Shown here piece by piece: positions 42,186 to 50,292 of a DNA stretch of 64,000 nt (the stretch's first letter is position 1; each line of letters opens with the position of its first letter). Position numbers and translations under genes: made by a program. Source of the stretch: Streptomyces sp. NBC_00271 (GTDB lineage Bacteria; Actinomycetota; Actinomycetes; Streptomycetales; Streptomycetaceae); NCBI RefSeq assembly GCF_036178845.1, contig NZ_CP108071.1, positions 124,001-188,000 on the forward strand, given 5' to 3'. The notes beneath the pieces were generated by a model. That model did not search any database and was not told where the DNA came from. It saw nothing but the letters and a program-made list of their open reading frames with translations.

Positions 42186-43652
42186 ATGTCCGACACCCCT
42201 ACCCCCTACACAGGTTTCGACCGGATGCCGCTGGCCGGCGAGTGGCGCCACGGCAGCTCCGGCTCCGTGCTCACCGACAGCAACCCCTACAGCGGCGAGG
42301 TCCTCGCCGAGATCCCGCTGGCCGGGAGCACGGACGTGGACCTGGCCTACCGCGCGGCGCGCGAGGCGCAGCGCGAGTGGGCGCAGACCGGCCCCGAGGG
42401 GCGCGCGGCGGTCTTCGAACGGGCCGCCGGCATCATCATGAAGCGGGCGGACGAGTTCGCCGACTGGCTGACTCGCGAGATCGGCGCCACCCGTGACCGT
42501 GCCGGTGTGGAGGTCGCCATCACCGCCGCGGTCACGGCCGCGGCGGCCGGCCACACCGCCGAGGTCGTGGACACGGTCGGAACGGATGTCCCCGACAAGG
42601 AGAACCGCGTCTACCGCAAACCCGCCGGGGTGGTCACCGTCATCAGTCCGTGGAACTTCCCGATGTACCTGTCCAATCGCTCCGTGGCCCCCGCGCTCGC
42701 GCTGGGTAACGCCGTCGTGCTGAAGCCGGCCGAGGACTCACCGGTCACCGGCGGCCTGCTGCTCGCCAAGGTGTACGAGGAAGCCGGACTGCCCACAGGT
42801 CTGCTCAGCGTCGTCGTCGGCCGGGGCCGGGACGTGGGCGATCATCTCGTGCAGCACGAGATCCCCCGGGTGATCTCCTTCACCGGCTCCACCTCAGTGG
42901 GCCGGGGCATCGCCCCCAAGGCGGGCCTGAAAAAGCTCGCGTTGGAGCTGGGCGGCAACGGACCGCTGGTGGTGCTGAACGACGCCGACCTCGAACGGGC
43001 CGTCGAATGCGCGGTGTTCGGCAGCTACTACCACCAGGGCCAGATCTGCATGGCGACCAACCGCGTCATCGTCGACGCTTCCGTCTACTACGAGTTCGTG
43101 GACCGGTTCGTCGAACGCGCCCGCGCACTGCGCACCGGCGACCCTCGGGAGGCATCCACCCAGATCGGCCCCGTCATCAGCCGCAGGCAGTTGAACGGCA
43201 TCCAGGAGAAGGTGGTGGAATCCGTGGCCGGCGGAGCCAAGGTGTTGCTCGCTGGCGAACCGACCGGCCCGACCGGCCTCGTTCTGCCGCCCCACGTACT
43301 GCTCGGCGACAACTACGTGACCACGGCCGCCGAGGAGGTCTTCGGCCCCGTCGCCACCCTCATCCGCGCCCATGACGAGGCTGACGCCCTGCGGATCGCC
43401 AATGACACCATGTACGGCCTCTCCAGCGGCGTCTTCACCCGTGACGTGGAACGCGGCCTACGTTTCGCCCAGCAGGTGGAGGCCGGCATGACGCACATCA
43501 ACGACACCACCGTGCACGACGACGTCCACGCGGCCTTCGGGGGCGAGAAGGCTTCCGGCATCGGCCGGTTCGGCGGCAAGTGGGTCGCCGATGACTTCAC
43601 CACGCACCACTGGATCAGCATCCAGCACAAGCCGCGTCCACTGGTGTTCTGA
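42186..43652 (+). CDS. Aldehyde dehydrogenase family protein
   Basis: 488 residues, full-length NAD(P)-dependent aldehyde dehydrogenase. Cofactor and catalytic motifs: TVISPWNFPMYLSNRSVAPA (catalytic Asn), NAVVLKPAEDSPVTG, SFTGSTSVGRGI, LELGGNGPLVVLNDADLERA (Glu) and YYHQGQICMATNRVIV (nucleophile Cys). The LELGGN/QGQICM pattern is that of the benzaldehyde/vanillin-dehydrogenase-like group. AAGGAGGAAA precedes the ATG. It follows an alpha/beta hydrolase and may act on the same class of compounds, but this is inference. Confidence 0.92.
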   Translation: MSDTPTPYTGFDRMPLAGEWRHGSSGSVLTDSNPYSGEVLAEIPLAGSTDVDLAYRAAREAQREWAQTGPEGRAAVFERAAGIIMKRADEFADWLTREIGATRDRAGVEVAITAAVTAAAAGHTAEVVDTVGTDVPDKENRVYRKPAGVVTVISPWNFPMYLSNRSVAPALALGNAVVLKPAEDSPVTGGLLLAKVYEEAGLPTGLLSVVVGRGRDVGDHLVQHEIPRVISFTGSTSVGRGIAPKAGLKKLALELGGNGPLVVLNDADLERAVECAVFGSYYHQGQICMATNRVIVDASVYYEFVDRFVERARALRTGDPREASTQIGPVISRRQLNGIQEKVVESVAGGAKVLLAGEPTGPTGLVLPPHVLLGDNYVTTAAEEVFGPVATLIRAHDEADALRIANDTMYGLSSGVFTRDVERGLRFAQQVEAGMTHINDTTVHDDVHAAFGGEKASGIGRFGGKWVADDFTTHHWISIQHKPRPLVF

Positions 43653-43685
43653 GGAAGCGTCGGCGGTGACCTGAAGGGGTCGGAC

Positions 43686-43735
43686 CGGGCCAGGACCGCG
43701 GTGGGGCTCAGCAGGCCCACTGCCGTCCTGGCCCG
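43686..43735. terminator. Strong hairpin, bidirectional terminator candidate
   Basis: The left arm CGGGCCAGGACCGCGGTGGG (43686-43705) pairs with CCCACTGCCGTCCTGGCCCG (43716-43735) with internal mismatches, 10-base loop. It lies 34 bases after the aldehyde dehydrogenase stop. Confidence 0.7.
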
Positions 43736-43787
43736 GCCCGCTTTGGCGGGGTACGGGCGCACAACCCATTCGGTGAGGAAATGGGGT

Positions 43788-43813
43788 CCGGTTCTCGCCA
43801 CGGGGAGAACCGG
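43788..43813. terminator. Small perfect hairpin
   Basis: CCGGTTCTC, 8-base loop, GAGAACCGG. Confidence 0.45.
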
Positions 43814-43999
43814 TGCCTGAGCTCAGCCCCAAAGCGGACGAACTCCCGCCTGCTCCCGTTGGCCGCAGACGTCAGCCGTGGTGTCCTGGACCCCGCTCCG
43901 AGGTCCCGGCTTCGAGAGCTCAGTGGCGACTGCCCCCGCGGCCGCTCCGGCACCAGGTGGCGGCGGAGGACCACGGAGAGCTTCGGCTGCGCCACGGCG

Positions 44000-44293
44000 T
44001 CAGGCTGCTCGCTGTGGCCGTAGGGCCTTGCGGCGGGGCCGGAGTACCTCGCGCTCTTCTTCGGTCAGTCCGCCCCAGAGGCCGTACTCCTCCCCGCTGC
44101 GCAGGGCCGTGCGGACGCAGGCCTCCTTGACGGGGCAGCGCGCGCAGATCGCCCGGGCCCTCTCCTCCCGGGCGCGGCGCCGAAGGCCGCGCTCGCGTGT
44201 TGGGGAGAAGAAGACCGAGCTGTCCATGCCTCGGCACAGGGCGTGGCGCTGCCAGTCCCAGTAATCAACGAACGGGCGGTGTCGGGGGATCAT
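44000..44293 (-). CDS. WhiB-like iron-sulfur protein (Wbl), second copy
   Basis: 97 residues. ALCRGMDSSVFFSPTRERG (Cys 1), ICARCPVKEACVRTAL (C-x2-C-x5-C), GEEYGLWGGLTEEERE turn and a basic C-terminal tail (LRPRRKALRPQRAA) for DNA contact. Start ATG 44293 follows AAGGAG at eight bases. It begins 33 bp downstream of the ndh stop codon on the same strand, so it is likely co-transcribed with ndh, a redox gene. Confidence 0.9.
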   Translation of the reverse strand: MIPRHRPFVDYWDWQRHALCRGMDSSVFFSPTRERGLRRRAREERARAICARCPVKEACVRTALRSGEEYGLWGGLTEEEREVLRPRRKALRPQRAA

Positions 44294-44325
44294 GCTGCTT
44301 ACTCCTTGTCTTCCGGACTGCGCGG

Positions 44326-45720
44326 TCACGACTCCGGGGCGTGAACCGACAGATCCGGAGCCTGCTGGTTGTGCTGGGTCGGCGTGGTAACGGCGCGGAC
44401 CTCATCCGGAGTCAGATAGCCCCCGGTGTGTTCCATTTCCCGAATGGTGGCGGGCTGCCGGGCGAGGAACCCGGTGCGGACGAAGTCGTCACCCGCCACC
44501 GCGTGCAGGGCCCAGTTGGTGGCGACCCGGGCCCTGGCCACGAAGGTGGGCAGCGCCAGCAGGTGGTAGCCACGCGCCACCACCTGCGCCGGGAACCCGC
44601 TGAGTGGTATACCGAGCGGCCGGGACACCGACCCGAAGCCGCCCAGGTCCACGACCAGGCCCAGATCTCGGTGCCGATAGGAGTGCGGTCGCTGTCCGCG
44701 CACCCGCGCGGCGACGTTGGTGCCGGCGGTCCTGCCCTGACGCAGCGCGTGCTGCGCGGTGGGCGGGCAGATCGCGTCACCGCCGGTGGCCAGGTCGGGC
44801 ACGGCGGCGGCGTCGCCGAGAGCGAACACGCCGTCAAGTCCCGGCACGGTCAGATCCGGTGTGACCGCGAGCCGTCCGCGCACGGTCTGCGCCTCCATGG
44901 AGGAAATCAGCGGGCTGGCAGCGACGCCTGCGGTCCACAGCAGCGTATGTGTGGACATCCGCCGACCGTCGGTGAGTACGACACTGTCGGGACCGGCCGA
45001 GGCGACGCTGACGCCGAGCGCAACGTTCATTCCGCGGCGTCGCAGCAGCTCCAGCGCCTTGTCGCCCAGGTAGTCGCCCAGTTCTGGCATCAGCCGCGGA
45101 GCGATGTCGACGAGGTGCCACTCGATCATCTGCGGATGCAGCCTGGGGTAACGGCGCGCCGTGGCAAGGGTGAGTCGCTGCAGATACGCGGCCGTCTCGG
45201 TGCCGGCGTAGCCGCCGCCCACGACGACGAAGCGCAGCCGGGCTTCCCGCTCGCGCGGGTCCTCGCTGGCATCCGCCAGGTCGAGTTGGGAGATGACGTG
45301 GTCGCGCATGGCGACTGCCTCTGCAAGGGTCTTCATGCCGTGGGCGTGCTCGGGCACGCCCGGGATGTCGAAGGAACGGGTGACGCTGCCGCTGGCCAGC
45401 ACAATGAGGTCGTACCGTTCGTGCACCTCCTGGTCGGTGATCAGCCGCACCACGCACACCTTGGCCTCGGGATCGACACCGAGCGCGGCACCAGGGATGA
45501 TCCGGGTCCGGTGCAGCGATCTGCGCAGCGAGACGGCCACCGACTGCGGCGTCAGCACCCCCGCCGCCACCTGTGGCAGCAGCGGTGGATAGAGCTCGTA
45601 GCTGAGCGGCGTCACCAAGGCGAGCTCCGCTTCGCCGGGTGCCAGAACCCGTTCCAGGCGGCGCGCGCAGGCAATGCCTGCGAAGCCACCTCCGACGATC
45701 AGGATGCGGGGGCGGGTCAT
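44326..45720 (-). CDS. Type II NADH dehydrogenase-like FAD oxidoreductase
   Basis: 464 residues. Two Rossmann folds: ILIVGGGFAGIACARRLERV (FAD) at the start and FVVVGGGYAGTETAAYLQRL (NADH) near 175. The FAD-binding end VFALGDAAAVPDLATGG follows; the C-terminal amphipathic region (LLALPTFVARARVATNWALH) fits membrane attachment. It would pass electrons from NADH to menaquinone without proton pumping. Start ATG 45720 follows GGAGG. The gene is probably co-transcribed with the following wbl gene and has the palindrome-type promoter at 45795. Confidence 0.9.
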   Translation of the reverse strand: MTRPRILIVGGGFAGIACARRLERVLAPGEAELALVTPLSYELYPPLLPQVAAGVLTPQSVAVSLRRSLHRTRIIPGAALGVDPEAKVCVVRLITDQEVHERYDLIVLASGSVTRSFDIPGVPEHAHGMKTLAEAVAMRDHVISQLDLADASEDPREREARLRFVVVGGGYAGTETAAYLQRLTLATARRYPRLHPQMIEWHLVDIAPRLMPELGDYLGDKALELLRRRGMNVALGVSVASAGPDSVVLTDGRRMSTHTLLWTAGVAASPLISSMEAQTVRGRLAVTPDLTVPGLDGVFALGDAAAVPDLATGGDAICPPTAQHALRQGRTAGTNVAARVRGQRPHSYRHRDLGLVVDLGGFGSVSRPLGIPLSGFPAQVVARGYHLLALPTFVARARVATNWALHAVAGDDFVRTGFLARQPATIREMEHTGGYLTPDEVRAVTTPTQHNQQAPDLSVHAPES

Positions 45721-45794
45721 AACGTTGTCCTCCCTGACGGATGAGCGGATCCAGTACTCCGGCATCCTGATCTGCGGAACCTGGCCCCGGCTTC

Positions 45795-45806
45795 TGTCGA
45801 ATGACT
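45795..45806 (-). promoter_or_regulatory. Palindrome-type site upstream of ndh
   Basis: On the minus strand AGTCATTCGACA followed by GAAGCC; 74 bases before the ndh start. One mismatch in the right arm. Confidence 0.55.
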
Positions 45807-45874
45807 GACGGTCGCGCCGTGCCTCAGGGCCGAATCCAATCCTGGGCGGGTGGCCGGCATGACATCCCAGGTGC

Positions 45875-45917
45875 AGTCAGCTGACCGCAACCAGGCCTGT
45901 CTGGCCACTCATACCTT
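45875..45917 (+). promoter_or_regulatory. Palindrome-type site with -10 box
   Basis: AGTCAGCTGACC (45875-45886), then 25 bp, then TACCTT (45912-45917). It serves the broken LuxR gene starting at 45962. Confidence 0.6.
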
Positions 45918-45961
45918 TGGCTCGAAGCTGAGGTGTTCTACGAGGGCGAAGGAGAGAGGCC

Positions 45962-46394
45962 ATGAAACGGGTACGACGAACACCTCCCGTGACAGTTGTC
46001 GTCAACGCCTCCGACCCGGTGATCGCGTACGACACCGCGGCTGCCTTACGGACTGAGCCCCTGCTACGCGTACTCGGCCAGGGCCAGACGGCCCGGGCGG
46101 AGGCGTTGCTACGGGCAGACCGATCTCCCTGAATTGGTGATCCGGACCCTGCAGTCGGACCTGAGTGCACGCCACACGGAACCTGGCCGGGCTTACCTCC
46201 CCAGAGCGTGGATCCGCGCGAAGCAAACGTGCTGTGGCTGCTGACCGAGGGGGCTCAGCGCCAGGGACATCGCCCTGGCGCTGGACCGCTCCGAGTGGAC
46301 CAGCAAGCACGCGATCCACCGGTCCTGCAGCCGCCTGAGCCTGCACACCCGGACCCGGGCCGTTGCCGGTGCCGCCCCAGAGAATCCGATGTGA
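45962..46394 (+). pseudogene. Small LuxR-type response regulator, decayed
   Basis: Starts MKRVRRTPPVTVVVNASDPV and goes on IAYDTAAALRTEPLLRVLGQ, a degenerate receiver domain of a LuxR group common in Streptomyces. It stops early at 46132. Later pieces in other frames give TDLPELVIRTLQSDLSARH, then VDPREANVLWLLTEG, then ARDIALALDRSEWTSKHAIH ending at 46394, which is a LuxR helix-turn-helix. The middle of the receiver is deleted and at least two frameshifts are present. Confidence 0.7.
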
Positions 46395-46542
46395 AGGCTC
46401 GCCAGCCGAGAGCGGGGATGCCGGCTCTCCGCCGCATGACTTCTCCCGAGTCACCGCTGCCGGAGGCGAACGCTCGCGGGCCCGAGATGACATGGAATCC
46501 TCCGGGCGGTCCGGTCCCGGCAACGATTCTCGGGACACGGGC

Positions 46543-46554
46543 AGTCAATCGACG
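46543..46554 (+). promoter_or_regulatory. Palindrome-type site upstream of second ssgA-like gene
   Basis: AGTCAATCGACG, 65 bases before the ATG at 46620. The weakest of the listed sites. Confidence 0.4.
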
Positions 46555-46619
46555 GACGCGCGACAACTCGCGTCCGTGGAGGCTGACTCCCAGAGGAAAA
46601 CGCCACAGGGAGGAAGAAC

Positions 46620-47084
46620 ATGGTCGGCCCACAGCATCCCGGCATGAACATCGGCCCGTCGGACCCTGACTGCCCGGATTTGCACCTCACTCTGTGGCTG
46701 CACGTGTCGCAACAGGAGACACTTCCGGTGGAGGCCCGCTTCCACTACGACCGCGCCAACCCTTTCGCGGTGTCTGTCATTTTCTCGAACGCGGCCGGTG
46801 GAGCCGTCACCTGGGTGCTCTCCCGAGAACTGCTGATGGCAGGCCTGCTGCGTCCGAGCGGCGAGGGCGACGTCCGGATCTGGCCACCCTGCCGACGCCA
46901 TGGCGGGACGAACCTGCATGTTCTTCTGTTGGGGCGGACCGGCGCCGCCCTCCTCGATGTCGCCATCCTGCCTGTACGCGCCTGGCTTGCCGACACCTTC
47001 GCGCTCGTCCCCGTCGACACGGAGGCGCAATCCATCGACTGGGACAGTTCCTTCGAACGCGTCCTGCACCGGCGGTACTGGTGA
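46620..47084 (+). CDS. SsgA-family sporulation/cell-division regulator-like protein
   Basis: 154-residue SsgA-like protein. LHLTLWLHVSQQETLPVEAR, FHYDRANPFAVSVIFSNAAG, TWVLSRELLMAGLLRPSGEG, DVRIWPPCRRHGGTNLHVLL and SIDWDSSFERVL match the family order seen in the protein at 35031-35564. GGAGGAAGAAC precedes the ATG. The presence of two SALPs and two Wbls with related promoter elements in 12 kb suggests a developmental or stress module. Confidence 0.88.
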   Translation: MVGPQHPGMNIGPSDPDCPDLHLTLWLHVSQQETLPVEARFHYDRANPFAVSVIFSNAAGGAVTWVLSRELLMAGLLRPSGEGDVRIWPPCRRHGGTNLHVLLLGRTGAALLDVAILPVRAWLADTFALVPVDTEAQSIDWDSSFERVLHRRYW

Positions 47085-47202
47085 TGCCCCGTCACACGGG
47101 GGGAGCAGTCGCTGGGCGGCTTGTTCTCCTCTGCGGCAGAGGGAAATGGCGCCGAGGGGGGCCACTGTCCGTATCCGTTCCCAGCCCAGAGCCGGCAGAG
47201 CG

Positions 47203-48747
47203 ATGACATCTCAGGAAGTGAGACCGGCCATGGCAGCCGATCCGGCAACGATACCCGGCGAGAGTAACCGGCTCGCCTACGCCAGTGGGCGAGGGCGCTG
47301 GGTCGTGGCGGCCACCGTCCTCGGCTCGGCAATCGCCTCCATCGACGCGACCGTGGTAGGCATCGCCCTGCCGGCCATCGGCCGTGAGTTCGGCTCGGGG
47401 CTGGCCACCCTGCAGTGGGTCGTCACCGCCTACACCCTCACACTGGCCAGCCTGCTGCTGGTCGGCGGGGCGCTCGGCGACCGCTACGGGCGCAGACGGG
47501 TCTTCATGGCCGGGGTCGTCTGGTTCGCCCTGGCCTCCGCACTCTGTGGTATCGCCGCCGACCCGGCGATCCTCATTGCCGCCCGCGCGCTGCAGGGAGT
47601 CGGCGCGGCACTGCTCACCCCCGGCAGCCTCGCCATTCTGGAGGCGTCCTTCCGGACCGAAGACCGCGGCAAGGCTATCGGCGCCTGGTCCGGCCTCAGC
47701 GGCGTGGCCACCGCGATCGGCCCGTTCCTAGGCGGATGGCTGGTCCAGGCCGTGTCCTGGAGGCTGATCTTCGTCATCAACCTCCCGCTCGCCGCCCTGG
47801 TCGTGGTGGTGGCCCAGCGCCACGTCCCCGAATCCCACGACCCGGACGCCGCCGGCCGGATCGACACGGCCGGCGCCGGGCTGATCACCGCCGGCCTGGT
47901 CGCCTTGGCCTACGGCCTCATCGACGGACCCACCGACGGCTGGACCAGCCCGACCGTGCAGATCGTGCTGATCAGCGCCGTTCTGCTGCTGGGCGGCTTC
48001 GTGGTCCGGGAACGCCGCACCGCCGCACCGATGCTGCCGCTGAAACTGTTCGGTTCCACCCAGTTCACGGCCACCAACGTCGTGACCTTCGTGCTGTACG
48101 GAGCATTGGGCGGCGCGCTCTTCCTGCTTCCCATCCAACTGCAGCAGGTCTCCGGCTACACGGCCCTGGAGGCCGGCGTTTCTCTGCTCCCGGTGACCGC
48201 TCTCATGCTGGCGCTCTCGGCCCGTTCCGGAGCCCTCGCCGCGCGCATCGGGCCGCGGCTGCAGATGAGTCTCGGCCCCGTCCTCGTCGGCTCCGGCCTT
48301 GCGCTGTTCACCCGTGTGGACCACGCGGGGAGTTACGTGACCGAAGTGCTACCCGCCGTCCTCGTCTTCGGCCTGGGCCTGGCCACCACGGTCGCGCCGC
48401 TGACCACCACCGCCCTGACCGCGGCCCCGGCCCGGCACGCCGGTATGGCCTCGGCCGTAAACAACGACGTCGCCCGTGCCGCCGGGCTCGTCGCCGTCGC
48501 CGTGCTCCCCGCGGCAGCGGGCATCACCGGCTCCGCATACCTCCACCCCGCGCAATTCTCCACCGGCTTCCACATCGCCTGTCTGATCTCCGCCGGGCTG
48601 TGCCTGCTGAGCGGCGTCCTCGCCGCAGCCACGATCCGCAACCCGCACGAGGGCCTGGCGCCGGCGTCCCCGGCTGCCCAGCACCACATGCACTGCAGCC
48701 TGGACGCACCGCCCGAGCACCCCAAGGGTCCTGAAGCGGTCGGATGA
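47203..48747 (+). CDS. MFS drug:H+ antiporter, DHA2 (14-TM)
   Basis: About 514-residue major facilitator protein of the EmrB/QacA type. The first helix has motif D1 (GSAIASIDATVVGIALPAIG), motif A is GGALGDRYGRRRVFMAG, and motif C in helix 5 is GVATAIGPFLGGWLVQAVSW; many further hydrophobic helices are visible up to AATIRNPHEGL. It should export hydrophobic compounds with proton influx. The start may be ATG 47203 (MTSQEV) or ATG 47230 (MAADPAT). A His/Pro-rich tail (AAQHHMHCSLDAPPEHP) follows. Single gene; no TetR neighbour. Confidence 0.9.
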   Translation: MTSQEVRPAMAADPATIPGESNRLAYASGRGRWVVAATVLGSAIASIDATVVGIALPAIGREFGSGLATLQWVVTAYTLTLASLLLVGGALGDRYGRRRVFMAGVVWFALASALCGIAADPAILIAARALQGVGAALLTPGSLAILEASFRTEDRGKAIGAWSGLSGVATAIGPFLGGWLVQAVSWRLIFVINLPLAALVVVVAQRHVPESHDPDAAGRIDTAGAGLITAGLVALAYGLIDGPTDGWTSPTVQIVLISAVLLLGGFVVRERRTAAPMLPLKLFGSTQFTATNVVTFVLYGALGGALFLLPIQLQQVSGYTALEAGVSLLPVTALMLALSARSGALAARIGPRLQMSLGPVLVGSGLALFTRVDHAGSYVTEVLPAVLVFGLGLATTVAPLTTTALTAAPARHAGMASAVNNDVARAAGLVAVAVLPAAAGITGSAYLHPAQFSTGFHIACLISAGLCLLSGVLAAATIRNPHEGLAPASPAAQHHMHCSLDAPPEHPKGPEAVG

Positions 48748-49057
48748 CTGAAGTCTCCTGTCGCGCAACGGGCTTGACGACGTATCACCTGCGATCGGTT
48801 CCGGTGCCGAAGCTGGGACAGATCCTGCCCGGCGCGCGTTCGTGGAAGGGTTCCCGCAGGGCGTCGGACTCCTTGAGGATGCGACTTGACCTGCGCTCTG
48901 CAAGTAGATCGGCAGCAGTGCGATCAAACACCTCGAAAATATCGGTACGAACTGACGACGCTGAATGGATCGGGCCCTCAGCCCGAGTCTGGTGGCCCGC
49001 CGGACGGGTGATCAGAGCCGCCCTCAAGCGCGGACCATGGCAGAACGCCTCGTGTGC
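48748..49057. other. Intergenic / IS debris
   Basis: 310 bp. A minus-strand frame (to 48785) continues the IS256 N-terminal remnant into a sequence I do not recognise. GGTCGGATGACTGAAG at 48736, across the MFS stop codon, resembles the regulatory palindrome but has no gene behind it. Confidence 0.4.
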
Positions 49058-49281
49058 TTCAACTCCATCGGCCCGACGTAGTGACTCAAGCAGCCGCATC
49101 AGCTCAGAGTGGGACAAGGCCATCGTGCGCCCCCCCGTTGAACTGCCCGTTCACTACGGAGACTTGCGCGATGGCCTGCCCTTGTTCAGGGAGCATGCAA
49201 CGCCAGCGGATGCACGCCCCGGGCAGACACCCGCGCGTTCCGGGACTCTGCCCGGCTACACCACTTCATGGGACGCGATCC
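49058..49281 (-). pseudogene. IS256-family 5' remnant
   Basis: The end repeat (reverse complement GATCGCGTCCCATGAAGTGG, running into TGTAGCC) lies up to 49281. It is followed inward by the same 5' leader as the IS256 copy at 5521 and the N-terminus MALSHSELMRLLESLRRADG. The rest of the transposase is gone. Confidence 0.75.
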
Positions 49282-49383
49282 GACGACTGCCCGTGCTGCG
49301 GTCCGATCGAAGCCCGTGACGCCCCCGATGAGGCTCTCTGGCATTTGCCGTCAGGCGCGCGTGCTGATTTGGCCCGTATCATC

Positions 49384-49389
49384 GGGCAG
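49384..49389 (+). repeat. Target duplication of IS21 copy 2 (left)
   Basis: GGGCAG, repeated at 51926-51931. Confidence 0.8.
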
Positions 49390-49500
49390 TGTCAACGGCC
49401 ACTCAGTTCTCCCCGGAGGCGGCCAGTAATTCTCCCCACTGGCGGCCAGTAGAACTTCCCCAACCGCGGCCAGATATCTCCCCGCTGTTGGTCGGATGGG

Positions 49501-50292
49501 TCAGCGCAGGGGGATCACCCCCTGGCCGCTGGTGGCCTGGTTGAGCCGGAAGGAATCACCCTGGGTGACCACGACGTGAGCGTGGTGCAGGAGCCGGTCG
49601 ACGGTGGCGGTGGCCAGGGTCTTGGGCATGATCTCGTCGAAGCCGGACGGGTGGAGGTTGCTCGAGACGGCCAGCGCCCGTCGTTCATATGCGGCATCGA
49701 CCAGTCGGTAGAAGCCCTCCGCGGCGTCCGGTGAGACGGGCAGGAGCCCGATGTCGTCGACGATGATCAGGTCGGTGCGGATCAGCCGGGCCATGGCCCG
49801 GGCGAGCGAGTCGTCCGCGCGGTGACGTCGGACGAGGGCTCCGAGATCCTCGATGGTGAACCAGGCGACGGTCATGCCGGCCTCGATGGCGGCCTGGCCG
49901 AGTGCCTCGGTGAAGTGGCTCTTGCCAGTGCCCGAGGGCCCGCAGATGCAGAGATTCTCCTTGCGGGTCACCCACTCGAGCATCTTCAGCGAGTCCTGGG
50001 TCGGCCGAGGAATCGAGGAAGCGGTCTCGTCCCAGTCGCCGAAGGTCTTGCCGGCCGGGAACCCCGCCCGCTTGCGGCGAGTACGAAGATTGGCGGCGTC
50101 CCGGCCGGCGGCCTCCTCGGACAGAAGGACACGGACAACCTCGGCGGGGTCCCAGCGTTGGGCCTTCGCGGTGGGGATCAGATCGGTCAACGCCCGCCGG
50201 ATGTGCGGGAGTTTCAGCCGCCGGGTGAGCTCGATGGCCTCGGCGAGGGGATCGCCGTGGGTGCCGGTGACGGTGCGGATCGGGGTGGCCAT
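49501..50292 (-). CDS. istB: IS21 helper ATPase IstB
   Basis: 263-residue AAA+ protein. Walker A ICGPSGTGKSHFTEALG, Walker B TDLIIVDDIGLLPVS, sensor SSNLHPSGFDEIMPKTLATA. Its ATG overlaps the last base of the istA stop codon. It is divergent from the IstB at 17489, so the two IS21 elements belong to different subgroups. Confidence 0.92.
   Translation of the reverse strand: MATPIRTVTGTHGDPLAEAIELTRRLKLPHIRRALTDLIPTAKAQRWDPAEVVRVLLSEEAAGRDAANLRTRRKRAGFPAGKTFGDWDETASSIPRPTQDSLKMLEWVTRKENLCICGPSGTGKSHFTEALGQAAIEAGMTVAWFTIEDLGALVRRHRADDSLARAMARLIRTDLIIVDDIGLLPVSPDAAEGFYRLVDAAYERRALAVSSNLHPSGFDEIMPKTLATATVDRLLHHAHVVVTQGDSFRLNQATSGQGVIPLR

Larger units (their letters stand above)
43653..43999. other. 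Convergent intergenic region with hairpins
   Basis: 347 bp between the convergent aldehyde dehydrogenase and wbl genes. No gene. Two strong hairpins are given separately. Confidence 0.6.

Noticed and set aside
49079..49100. TGACTCAAGCAG as another regulon site
   Set aside because: It is the antisense of the IS256 transposase codons for L-L-E-S-L and lacks the left half-site.
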